Positions 34,351 to 45,300 of a stretch of DNA of 64,000 bases are shown piece by piece. A model generated the notes under the pieces. The model did not search any database and was not told where the DNA came from. It saw only the letters and a list, made by a program, of their open reading frames with translations. This DNA comes from Pleodorina starrii (Eukaryota > Chlorophyta > Chlorophyceae > Chlamydomonadales > Volvocaceae), in contig BRXU01000018.1 of the NCBI GenBank assembly GCA_030267565.1, positions 2,108,001-2,172,000 of the forward strand, given 5' to 3'. The stretch's first letter is position 1; every line of letters starts with the position of its first letter. Position numbers and translations under genes: made by a program.

Positions 34351-37300
34351 ATGGCTTCGACGACTCTCCCAAGCACGCCGCCGCTGCGTGGCGGCTCCGC
34401 GGACAGCATAGGGGACGCCGCGCGTTTCGGCGTGCTCACCATCAGCGACCGCGCCAGCGCGGGCGTCTACGAGGACCTCAGCGGCCCCGCCATCCTAAAC
34501 TTCTTCTCTGAGGCGGTGGACTCGCCATGGGAGGCGGTGTACCGGGTGGTGCCGGATGAGCAGCCCGAGATAGAAAAGGCGCTCATCGACATGGTGGGGT
34601 GGGGTGGGCTGGGGGGTAAGAAAAAAGATACCGCAGCGAAGGAACGGAGACGGCGTTAACAAATGAACCTGGAACAACCCAGCAATGCTTACGTACCTGT
34701 AACCTTGCCAGGACTGGAAACGCAACGACCGCGTCGCTGTAGGCTGGGGGGGCTCAAGCGAGGGACGGGTGAAAGAGGGCGGTGGCGTGGGGGCACAGGC
34801 CGGGAAAGGGGCAGCGGCGACGGGTCTTCAGGCTGCCGTACTTCGCAGCCGGGTTTTCAAGGGCTTTGGTCCTTTGGAGCCGGTGCTCCAGGAGAGGGGG
34901 ACCGTGTGGCACCGTCGCAGGGTCAATGGGCGGCAGGGCGGCAGGAGGTCACACGCAGCGATCAGCGGTATGGCAGTACGCCGAGGGGCAACTACAAGGC
35001 CTGCTTGCAGCGGCAAAGGTTGCCGGGGGGGGTTACTGGCCCCGGCCTGCCGCCTTGCCCGGCGTGTGTCTGGCTGCTGACGGCGTGCAGACGGCGCCTC
35101 CTTGCCGCACTGACAAGGCCTGCCCGCCCGCCTTCCCGATGGGGCATTGGGGGTCGGGTCTGGCCCAGGTAAGGCCCAACTGGCCCAACTGGGCCTCCCG
35201 GCGACACGCTGTCATGCGTGCGTGGCGCATGTGCATGACACTGACATACGTGCCCGGAAGGAGCACTCGGCCACTGGCAGCACGTCTCCCTGCTCGACGC
35301 GCACAAGGCCCAGCCGTCGCGGTCCGGACGTGGTGTCGGCGTTCCTGCGCTGGCTGCATCTGGAGCCTGCGCGTATGCAGACCCGTACAGGGCGGTTGCT
35401 GACCGGCGCGTTGGTCGGCACGCAAAGCTGCCAGCCCAAGCACCCGAGCCGCCAGTGCGACGGGGGACGAGGGTGATACCGCTGCCACGCGGCCAACGGA
35501 CAGGCGCCCAATCTGCACGGCAGTGCCTGTTGGCAGCCGGAGCGAGGTTCTGGCCCTTTGGCCCGCGACCCCAGCCCGTGACCGCAATCGTCAGCATGAC
35601 GGGGCAGACGGGGCCGCAGCCGCAAGCTCTGGCGCCAGAGCGGTGGGGGTGGTGGGCGCGATGAGGCACGATCAGGCACCCCTCGATGTTGGGGCACCCC
35701 GACACGACACGACACGGCACTGCACGATGCGATACGATACGGCACGCTGACGGCCGGGTGGCCCGGCGGCGTTGCCATGCCCGCGCCTTCCGCCCTCTCC
35801 CACCCCGTGCGCGGCGGCTGCATGGCAGGTAGCAAACATCAGCCTTGCAATCACACCTCTGGCAGGGACCCTTGGCTCCCCCGAGTGATGAATGTGAAGT
35901 GCGACGCACCAACGCGGTGGGAGGGCGAGGTGGGGCTCGATGCGGTGGGCGGGCGCAACGCAAGGCACCCGAGCAATGCCGCAGCCTCGCCTTCCCACCG
36001 CCGGCATTGAGTCCGCTCCCCTCCTCCTCCTCTGCCCCGACCGCCCTGCGTCCTGCCCTGCCCAGCCCCACCCAGATCCCAACAGCCCCGCCTTATCCCC
36101 CCGCCTCCCTCCTCCACGGGCCTCCCTCCTCTAGCATCCAACCCGTCCTCCTTCAGCCCCACCTTCTCTCCTTCCTATCCTCCTTCCCTCCCTTCCTCCT
36201 ACCTTCCCTCCCTCGCCCCTCCCCACCTCCTTTCCTTCCGCGGCCAGGCCGACCGCGAGGGCTGCTGCCTGGTGGTCACCACGGGGGGCACTGGACCCGC
36301 ACCTCGCGACGTTACGCCGGAGGCCACTGAGGCGGTGTGTAGCCGAATGATGCCCGGCTACGGAGAGCACATGAGGGCGATCAGCCTCAAGTGCGTGGGG
36401 CAGGGGCGGAGGGGAAGGGACGGGGTGGAGGGCAACTGGGATCTGGGAAGGCGGCATGGGGCGGGCGAGGACTCAACAGGGGGGTGCGTGTATCTGTGTG
36501 AGACCGTCCGGCCACCGTTACCCTGGCCGGCCGGGGGGTAACCGGGGTGCAGCATTTGCGCGAACGGGCGTGCGTGGGCTTGGGCGCGACCCGGCGGCTG
36601 GCACGGGTGGGCGCTGGGAGTGCTCGTATGCCGTACAGGTGTCGACACGTGCAGATGCTTGAGGACGGCCCCGTGTACGTGCGGCGGCTGACGTTGCACC
36701 GGTTCCGAGGCGCAGCACTTATAGCGGTGATTGCTGAGGGCAGGCGTGGTAGGCTTCGCGGGGATAATAAGAACGGCCCGGGGCGAGGGGAACGCAACGC
36801 AGTTACCTGGAATATTACCTGCTTCGCGGGGATGTACTCACTGGCCGGCCAGGATGCTCGATGCTGCTGCCCGGTACCTGCTGCCTGGTGCCGATATGCG
36901 GGGTGCCGTGCTGCACTGATGACGACACGCATGCACGCGGGCGGCCCCGGCTGCACGGTCCTTCCGGCTGCGCAGTCCACCGCTGCGTGCCGTGCATAGC
37001 TGACTCCATCGCAATCGCGTTCGGGCGGCGGCGGCTCATGTGCCTGGCGCGTGGGCCGTCAGACGAGCTGCGTACGTGCAGTGGCCGTGTGGCCCGACGC
37101 AACGGACGCGGACACCGGCTGGGTGGTCGCCGGGGAGAGTGGGTCGGGGCCACGGGCGGGCCCCCGAAATCCTGCCGCTTGTTGGCTCCCTCTGACCCGA
37201 ACCCGCGGGCCTGACACAAACGCCCCGTTTTCCCCATTTGAAGGTACGTTCCTACGGCCGTGCTTTCGCGCCAGACGGCGGGGATCCGTGGTCGCACGCT

Positions 37301-37484
37301 GATCATCAATCTGCCGGGCAAGCCCAAGTCCATCCGGGAGACCTTCGACGAGGTGTTCAAGTCGATACCGTACTGCATTCAGTTGCTGGAGGGGCCATAC
37401 ATCGAAACGGTGCCGTCTGTGGTGCAGGCCTTTAGGCCGCCCAACGACCGGCGAACCGCAAAACCCTCGCAGCCGGCGGCGTGA
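34351..37484 (+). CDS. CNX1G: Molybdopterin adenylyltransferase (MogA/CNX1G type)
   Basis: Three exons: 34351-34593, 36248-36390, 37244-37484; 208 aa, in phase. It catalyses AMP transfer from ATP to molybdopterin, the step before Mo insertion in molybdenum-cofactor synthesis. Diagnostic motifs: FGVLTISDRASAGVYEDLSG near the start (G-V-L-T-x-S-D), VVTTGGTGPAPRDVTPEAT at aa ~90-108 (the TTGGTG MPT-binding loop), MRAISLKYVPTAVLSRQTAG, then INLPGKPKSIRETFDEVF and a C-terminal IPYCIQLLEGPYIET, all typical of the stand-alone MogA/Cnx1G domain. Length matches the single-domain form. In land plants the G domain is fused to the E domain (CNX1); here it is a separate gene. No long transit peptide, so probably cytosolic. 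Both introns are long (1,654 and 853 bp) and hold G-rich repeats. No TGTAA found close downstream. Confidence 0.95.
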
Positions 37485-38114
37485 GGAGCCGAGGTCGCAG
37501 CTCGTGTTGTCAGGCTGTTGGTGCGGGGGTTGGTGTGGGTGGAGACCAACGTCGTGATCGGTCAGCGTTTGCAGCTTATGTACATCTGTCGGTGCGCTGG
37601 TTCCCGGTTGGTATGTGTGTGTAGGCAGCGGGGCAGCCAAGCAGGATGGTCGCGATGCCGGAAGGCATGGGTGGCATGGTGAGTGTTGTGTGCTCCGAGC
37701 TGGTCCCGCCTGCAGGATGTCTTCTGGCCGTTTTCCCAACGCTGAACCAGAGGGGAGCCGCCGCATTCTAAACACGAGGCAATGTGGGCGGTGTATGACG
37801 TGCACTGAGAACGGGTTTTTCGGGATCCGGGGGTCCGGACTCCGGGCGGGTCTGGCGACCGGCCAACGGCCAACGGTTACGTGCCAACGGTTATGTATGG
37901 AAAGCTTTGCCTCGCCCACAGAAGCGTTTCACTTCCTGCAGTTTGATCGATTATAGGTACATATCCATTGCAAGTTAATACAGGGAATAGGCTACCGCCG
38001 GCCCGTCTGACTAAACCTCGCGTTGTCAAAGCTCAGGAGATTGGTGCTTGAGGGCTTAATAGGATAGTCACCAAGTCACGAGACAAAAGAAGCCCATTCA
38101 TATAACGCATAACT
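37485..38114. other. Intergenic region between two plus-strand genes
   Basis: 630 bases: 3' UTR of CNX1G and promoter/5' UTR of the next gene. The last ~200 bases are AT-rich. No frame or RNA structure stood out. Confidence 0.5.
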
Positions 38115-39692
38115 ATGAGTGCTTCCGGCGAGGCCTCGGGCAGCGAGGCTAGCACGTCTTCGGCGCCTCTAACTACGGTAATCGCAAATGGGACCGTGCT
38201 TTTATTTTGATGTTCTTCATCTGAAAGAAACACGTCACAGGGACCCGACTACTACACCTTCTACGACGTGTTCTTTTGGCGTGATGCCCCGGATTGGTAC
38301 CGGAAAACGTTCCATGCCACTGGATTTGGGCTGGCAGTATGTGCGCTTAAACAGTACCTGAACAGGTGAGGCTGGTTGGTTCCGAAGCTCAGGTCCGGGT
38401 CCCCCAACTCGGGGAGGGTCCACAAGGGTAGCAACAAGGCACCCTAAGCAGCAGACTCCTACACGTATTCGGGACGAGTGTTTTGATCGGGTGGGGGAGA
38501 CACCACCGGGGGGTAAAAACGGTCATCGTGCGGGCGAAATGGCTGCGTTTCCGGCAGCACACGAGCCGAACGCGCCGGGGCAAGGCATGTCGGTCTGCGG
38601 ACGGCGCTCAACCGAACACCGCAACACCTGGTCAGTGGGCAGGAATCAGCGCAAAGCCAAGGGTATCGGGAACTCCTGCTTCCAACCGTCGAAGCTGCCC
38701 GGGGCTAGGCGCGATGGCATCCTAAGGCGTGTTGCTGACATGTTGCACCGCAACGGATTCCCCCGCCGCGGCGTCCCACAGGCACGAGCTGGAGGTGTTT
38801 CTGCCCCCTCGCTCAAAGGTCCTGCCGAGCTCCCTCCGGTCGGGCTATCGAAACTCGCAAATGCTGAAGTATGGCTTCCTACGTGTTGGCCAAGAGGTGT
38901 CGGTCATCGCCGGGGTGTCGGGTGAGTCGGCAAGCACGCATGGGGTGGGATGGGTCGAGGGGGTGAGAGCCGAGAGGGCGGCGCGTGCTTGCGAATACCG
39001 GCGATCCGTTTGGTTCGCACATGCCCATCCGCATCGCAACTGCGATGAGACCAGCGGTAGTAAGTGGCGCGGCAGGGAGGCTGGCGGGTGGAGGCCTGCA
39101 TGACGCACAATACGCTCGCACATGACCCCTGCTGGGTTTCGCCATGGTTCATTCGGCACCTGAGAGTCGCGCCAAGCGCTCGCGACCCAGCGCTCGCCAG
39201 CAGCGCCTCTCCGACTGCGGGATGGGCGGTTCCGTGCAGCCAACCTCCTCCCTCGTTACCCCTTCCAAGCCTACTGTAACAGCATCGAGTGCAACCAGGG
39301 CCTGCACCCAACACCCTTCAACGCCATTGTCGCCCACGGTCTGCTGCTTCCGCCCTCCCCCCGCCCCTGCTCCCTCCCCCTTCCCCTCAGCACTGTACTA
39401 CGCCGGCGCCTACTACCTGGGGGAGCTCCGGGGGGAGCACACCTGGCACAACTTTGCCGCCAGCGGGGCCGCGGCGGGAGCCGCCAGCGCACTGTACCTG
39501 CTGCGGCCCCTCCGCGTTCGGCCGGTGATGTTCGCATCGGCGCTGGGGGCTGCGCTGGGGAGTAGCGGCGCCCTGGCGGTTTCGATGCTGGGGCAGCCGT
39601 TCTGGGAGGAGGGCCACGATTTCGAGGGGTACTTCCTGGGCCAGAAGATTAACATGAAGGCCAAGGTGCAGCAGCAGGCTGAGGGGCAGTAG
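38115..39692 (+). CDS. Tim17/Tim22-like multi-pass membrane protein (possibly mitochondrial complex I-assembly type)
   Basis: Four exons: 38115-38177, 38241-38365, 38782-38921, 39391-39692 (TAG); 209 aa, all phases match. A Ser/Ala N-terminus is followed by YYTFYDVFFWRDAPDWYRKT and a first hydrophobic segment FGLAVCALKQYL. The C-terminal half has several membrane helices with small-residue faces: VSVIAGVSALYYAGAYYLGE, NFAASGAAAGAASALYLLRP, VMFASALGAALGSSGALAVS. The HxxxxxGxxxG-like Gly/Ala pattern is that of Tim17/Tim22/Tim23, NDUFA11 and TIMMDC1-type proteins of the mitochondrial inner membrane. The tail (GYFLGQKINMKAKVQQQ) is soluble. The gene is certain; the family is inferred from helix pattern only, and a plastid membrane location cannot be excluded. 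Confidence 0.65.
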
Positions 39693-40384
39693 CAGAAAGT
39701 GGGCTGGTGGAGTTGGGGCTGGTGGAGTTGGGGCTGGGTCAACACACCGAGGAGCGTTTGGTGGGCGTCTCGGTGGGGGCAACGCTACGCCGGCAGTCCA
39801 GGGTGGAGCATTGGGTGGGGAGGCAGGAGGCTGTTTGGCGAGTTGGGTTGATGAGGACTACTATGCTTGGCAGGACGCGGGGCCATGGTATTCGGCCGGA
39901 AAGAGGATATGCGTGCACTAGCGCAATCCGTTGAGCAAGAAGGCGTGCGGTAGAGGGCGTGCAGGGTCCGGATTTGCAAGGCTGTTCGAGTGTGTTTCGA
40001 GGACTCGGGACCCGCGGGCAATACGCACGGACGCACACTCCGCTGAACTGGTTTAGGCCGTGCTTGAGACCGCTACCACTAAGCAGAGCGTGGTGTGAAC
40101 TGGGCGCACAGTTTATTATACTCCGCTTGAAAGTACTTGCCGATGGTGTAACACCTGTCGACACTTCTGACGAAAGGCTTGACATGGAATTTTTGCAGCA
40201 TATGTGAACTGGTGTGTGAACTGGAGGTGTTTGAACAGAAGTGGCAGTGAAAGGGACTTTCTTTGCTGGGTAGTAAGTTATGTCATAAGGCCCCACAGTA
40301 CGGCTCTGCGCGGCCAAGGGCCAAAGCTCGCAACCCCGCCCAGTCCTCTCTCTTTCCAACCTTCGAGGAGCCCGTAGAGACAAA
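39693..40384. other. Intergenic region upstream of RPL23A
   Basis: 692 bases with the 3' UTR of the Tim17-like gene (TGTAA at 40147) and the RPL23A promoter. AT-rich from 40080 on. No additional gene seen. Confidence 0.5.
40147..40151 (+). terminator. TGTAA poly(A) signal candidate for the Tim17-like gene
   Basis: Plus-strand TGTAA 455 bases after the stop at 39692. Confidence 0.45.
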
Positions 40385-41686
40385 ATGGCCCCGAAAGGTG
40401 TGACTTTACAACTGTTGTCTTTGGCGGCGCTGCGTTTTGCGGTCAAGCATGTATTTATAGACTGTTTTGCATGACATTAGGCCTAGCAAATCATTTATTT
40501 TTAGGACAGTAATGCAGCTTTTCAGAGTGGCGGACTGACTATGGCTGCGCCTGCGCGCAGGCAAGGGCGACGCCAAGGCGGTGGCCGCTAAGGCTGCCAA
40601 GGCTGTTAAGAAGGGCAGCTTCAAGAAGAGTCGGAAGCCCCGGTTCTCGGTCGTGTTCCACCGCCCGAAGACCCTGAAGCGGACCCGGGAGGGCAAGTAC
40701 CCCAGGATCAGGTGAGCTGCCTGCCCATTATTCTGGGACGGCATAGAAAAATACACCAGTTTTACAGCATGTAACGGAGCGGCTTTATCACCGATTGTGG
40801 AGTCGCCGTCGGGGCGGCTGGCGCACAGCACTGCGGCGATGGCAGGGCGGCGGCTGTGGCAGCGGCGAAGGAGTGCTGCCGTGGCGCTTGGAATCTGCAT
40901 ATTCATTATTGTACAGATAAAAGCCTTCTGGATGGCGGACTTCTTCCTTGCTGCGCCAAGCAGCGGCAGTCGGACCGTAACGGAGCCAGCAGAGGGCGTG
41001 CGCTGCGCCAAATTCTCGCAGCTAGCGAGACGGCAGCAGCCTATAACCAGTTTGCTGGCCCAGCGTCACGGTGGAGCGCGCAGCAGGGCTGGCGCGCAGT
41101 CCTGGGGGCCGGGGTCATGAGGGCGGGGGAGCTGCCCCGCAGCCCATTGCTGGGTCATCCCGGCTGGGGCCGCAGCTTAGGTGGCCCGTCATAGCTCGGA
41201 CATGTTGAGCAAATATGGGTATACTGGATGGGAAGACACGGCCGGTTCTGAAGGTTTTCTACCCCCATGCCGTGTGTATATGCGCGCAGCACGCCTTCTC
41301 TCCAAAAGCTCGACCAGTACGCCGTCCTCAAGTACCCGCTGACGACCGAGTCGGCGATGAAGAAGATTGAGGACAACAACACCCTGGTCTTCATTGTTGA
41401 CCTGAAGGCCAACAAGAAGCAGATCAAGGATGCCGTGCAGCGCATGTACGACATTCAGACCAAGAAGGTCAACACCCTGATCCGGTAAGCCCATCATGCT
41501 GGAGGGAATACGGGAGTCGAGCATGGCCACTGGACGGGTTCGGCACTGCTATGAGCACCTTGCTGCGGAACTGAGCCCTTCGCGTTGCCCTTTGATCGCA
41601 GGCCCGACGGCCAGAAGAAGGCGTATGTCTGCCTCACGGCTGACTACGACGCCCTGGACGTTGCCAACAAGATCGGCATCATCTAA
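40385..41686 (+). CDS. RPL23A: Cytosolic 60S ribosomal protein L23a (uL23)
   Basis: Four exons: 40385-40397 (only 13 bases: ATG GCC CCG AAA G), 40561-40711, 41290-41484, 41602-41686 (TAA); 147 aa, in phase, the expected length for eukaryotic L23a. uL23 binds 26S/28S rRNA domain III at the peptide exit tunnel and docks signal-recognition particle and the Sec translocon. Sequence: Lys/Ala-rich N-terminal extension ([14 protein letters not shown]), [18 protein letters not shown], then the globular core [40 protein letters not shown] and the universal end [15 protein letters not shown] 13-base first exon with the ATG is common in ribosomal-protein genes. TGTAA follows 40 bases after the stop. Introns 1-3 are 163, 578 and 117 bp and could hold snoRNAs, but none was recognised. 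Confidence 0.98.
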
Positions 41687-41725
41687 AGCACTCGAAGGGG
41701 CTGGGGAGCGGCGGTTGCAGTGCTT

Positions 41726-41730
41726 TGTAA
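41726..41730 (+). terminator. RPL23A: TGTAA poly(A) signal of RPL23A
   Basis: Plus-strand TGTAA 40 bases downstream of the TAA stop, at the usual distance for chlorophyte genes. Confidence 0.8.
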
Positions 41731-42149
41731 CGCTGTACGTGTGACACCATCTCTGGTCCCTCTCCCTTTGAACCAATTTGTTGGGTCCCCTGTATCGGCG
41801 TAAACCTCGAGCGGACAGCGATCAGCAGCTGAGAAGATTAGCAGCGCAGCGCCAGTGCCAGTGGTTGGTTCACCTGTTGGGTTCCGTGCGATTTCCTGGA
41901 GGACAGCGAATGTGGTTGGATGGATTTCACACAGCATAGGCGGACCCTGGGCATGAACAACTGCAGCAAGGATGGCCGGGGCGGCTGTCCGTGCCACCCG
42001 CGTAAGCGCTTTCGAGGTGAGCTGAGGCTGGGTGCTCTGTCCAGAGTGAACGGTTCGAACCTCAAGGGTCACATGACATGCATGAGCAGGGGACTTACAC
42101 CCATTCGTCCGAAGTGGGGAAATCGCCCACATTGGCGTAAGCATACACT

Positions 42150-42168
42150 TCCCGCTTACACAGCGGGA
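42150..42168 (-). terminator. Hairpin enclosing a minus-strand TGTAA poly(A) candidate
   Basis: CCCGCT (42151-42156) pairs with AGCGGG (42162-42167) around TACAC; a further T-A pair closes the stem. The TGTAA of the prolyl-hydroxylase gene (42160-42156 on the minus strand) lies in the loop and upper stem, 240 bases after its stop. Confidence 0.4.
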
Positions 42169-42395
42169 GTGGATTGGACCCACACATAATCGTACGTTCG
42201 CCCGTGACATTGTCTACAACACGGGATGTTAAAGCCCCTATACACGGTGCATACGACGGGCGATAAGGGACTCAACCACAACAGCTGCGGGGCCCGTGCA
42301 CACGCTACTAGCTCAGCTACTGCACTTGCTCATCGGTTCTCTGCCTCTGCAACAGCCCCTTTATCCCAACCAGCTCGACAGCTGTATTCGCCTCT

Positions 42396-45300
42396 CTAGA
42401 CGGGTGCCAGCTCCTTGAACCAGCGGGTGCAGATCCACTTGGTGCCCGCGCGGACCGGCTCTGCGGAGTGCAGCGAGGCCAGGTCCTCGGTGCCGTCTTG
42501 CAGGCGAGACCTGCAGGTGGGGAGGTGGTATCGTGGGGGTCCCGAGGGAAAGCGGAAACGTCACGAGCAGCCCATGGATGGGTGATTTAGCGTGGCGGTA
42601 AGCACGGGGTCAGTTGATGCTCCTGGCCATCCGTAAACTCGCTTATGCAGTGTATGTGTTGGGTCGTGACGGTTGCTGCGCGCAAAGGGAATTGGGCGAA
42701 TGTCGTCAAGGCAATGCGTCGGTGCTGGAGAGCTGCGAGGCGGGAAGGGTCCTCCGATGTATATAGCTTGCGCGTTGTTATTTGTTGCACAAACAAGACA
42801 ATGTTACGTTGAATCCAATGGTTTCTGTCCGTTGCTTGTCTTTGTTGTGTGTATTGTTCCTGTGCTGCGCTATGGCGATCTGCGGCACACGGGGGGCGGT
42901 GGCGTAGTGGACCCTCATCACACAGGTCGCGGGCAAATCGACGAGACGTAGTGCTGATTACGTGGGCGTTGCCCGGTGGATGTTCCGCCGTGTGGTGTGC
43001 GGGTGCTGTTGTCCGATTCGCTGGTCTTCGTCCCGCGCGCTCCCCAACGCGCCCTGGCGAGAGAGTGCGGCACTCACCAGAAGATGACTGCGCGGCCCTT
43101 CGCGGGGAAGACCCGCAGTCCGGGTCGCGCCAGCCGCATGGCGTGCAGCTGCTGGGTCAGCTGCGGGATGGCGTTGAGGGCGGGCATGGTGCGGGACAGA
43201 TTGTCCAGACTGGGCAGGCCGGTGGACCTGCGGGGGGTCGGGGCAGGCAGGGGCGGGCGGGGACGGTGTGGGTGGGGCGGGAGGGGGACTGTTGATGTGC
43301 CTCGAACTGTATAACTAAATCAAGAGATGTGGGGCTGATTGGTTTCAGGGCCTCCGGTATTCGTTTCGTGTTTGCGCCTGAATGAGCTGTGGCAGCTAAG
43401 GCAGGGAACCCCGGTTGGGGTGCAAGGGACAAGGTATCGTGACGCTCGCACTGCGGTGCAGGTGGCACTGCGGCCTGTGGTGAGGCCTGTCACAGCTATC
43501 AGGTCAACCACATGATGCCCAGCCACGCGCCCACAGCGCCGTACATTCCGGGCGCCTTACTGCGAAATAGCAGCTTTGCGTGGCGATGTGTACCCCGGGC
43601 ACACCCACCGCAGGCTCGTCCGCACCGCTTTGCAATTCAGCACCGCAGCCAAGAGGTCCTCCGTGCACCCTCCCCCGCCCGTCTCCCTGTCGTCCGCTCA
43701 ACCCACCCGACCCGAGGCCCCCGCCTTCTCCCGCCCGCCCGCCGCGAAACCCACTTTGGGAAGAACGTGGCTCCCCCCTCGGGTGTGTCCTCCAGGTAGA
43801 CGATGATGGTGGCGGCCCGGCTGATGACACCACCCGCCTTGTTGTCGTAGTGCTCCGAATAGAAGCCACCCACATCATACGAAACAACCTGCCGGGAAGA
43901 GCAAAGTAGGAAGACCAACCATGCGGGGGAGGGGTTGGGGAGATGCAGGAGCGCCGCGAGGGGTCAGGCCGGCGGACAGCAGCAGTGAAGACAACGTGTC
44001 ATGCAGCAGGCCGGCCGGATGAGTCCCACCGCCAGGCACGCAGCCGGTGACGATTCGATACCAATGGTTTACAGCAGCGCCCGATCCCCAATTAGTACTT
44101 TGGTCCTCCGGCGCTCCCCAACCCGGTTCCGCCTTGTTGTCCCCGACACAGCCGGGCACCCGCGCTGAAGCCAGCCCCGAGTAGCTCGCCGCCATGCCGT
44201 CGCGGGAAACCCTGCCGCCCGCTGTCATCGCTTCACTTCAACCGCACGGCGCGAGGCGGTCAGCTCACATCGCGCGCTGCTAGCACCCGCCGCCGCCGCC
44301 CCCCCCCCCCAGATCCCCCGTGCAACGTCACGCCGCGTCACGCCAGCCCCTGCTCCTACCCCACCTCCTGCGCCTGCGTCCCCTGTCCCGCATTACCTCC
44401 GCCCCCGCCCCTAAACCGTACAGCGATACCACCAATCCCTCCTTTTCGCGGCCTCTCTCCCCTCCCCTCACTCAGCGCCGCTCTGCACCCCCCACGCATA
44501 CACCCACTCATCCACCCACCCGGGACCCGGCCTCCCCCCAGCTCCTGTCCGGCCCCACCTGCAGCGCCTCGCTCTTGACCAGTGTTGGCCGCCCCCCTCC
44601 CGTCACCTCGGGTCGCTCCATGAGCTGTTGGATGAGCGCCTCCACCGCCACCACCTCAGCCAGCCGGGCAGAGTCCCCCGTGAAGAAGGTGGAGCGGCTC
44701 ACACGGCTGGGAGTCTCGGCACCTGAGGAGGGGGCAGAGGGGCGGGGGGCGGGGGGCCAGGGAGTGATATGCTTTTTTATGTGCTCCTTGATATGCTCTT
44801 TTTAAAAGGGGGAGGGGGGAGACGCAGAGCTCTCATTCGACCTGGTCGTCCGACGCGGAGCAGCGGAATGGGCTTTTGGGGCAGCGTCCGCAAACACCAC
44901 GGACCGCCGGACCGACATGACCTCCTCAGGTAGAGGTGGAGGTGGAGGTGCAGGCGGTGGTGCGGCGCACGAGTACGGGCGCTGTACTGCATGTGACCCA
45001 CATGCCACATGTGCCACCGCCTCCCCCCGATCCCTACCTACAACAAACTCCCCCGGGAGGGGGGGGGGCACTCTAGCTCTCTTGCATCGCTCTGCCCTGC
45101 CCTGCCCTGCCCCGCCGCTCCGCTGCCACTCTCCGCAGCCCCGCCTTCTCCCCGCCCTCACTCCCTGACCTCTTCCCCCGCCTCCATTACTCCCTGCCCT
45201 TCCCGAACACCCCCTCGAACCTCGAACCTCCACCAAAACCCCAAGTCGTCCAACCGGGGCTGCGGCCGCTTCGCCCTACTGAGGCTGCCCCGCCGTGTGC

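Larger units (their letters stand above)
41687..42395. other. Convergent intergenic region RPL23A / prolyl hydroxylase, with hairpin
   Basis: 709 bases between two convergent stops. Contains the RPL23A poly(A) signal (41726), minus-strand TGTAA candidates near 42095 and 42156, and a short hairpin 42150-42168 whose loop holds the second of these. No gene seen. Confidence 0.55.

Noticed and set aside
40406..41011. 201-codon frame antisense to RPL23A
   Set aside because: Overlaps RPL23A exon 2 and intron sequence on the opposite strand; no domain, and RPL23A is certain.
42045..42065. GGTTCGAACC palindrome as a tRNA T-loop
   Set aside because: No cloverleaf; simply a 10-base palindrome.
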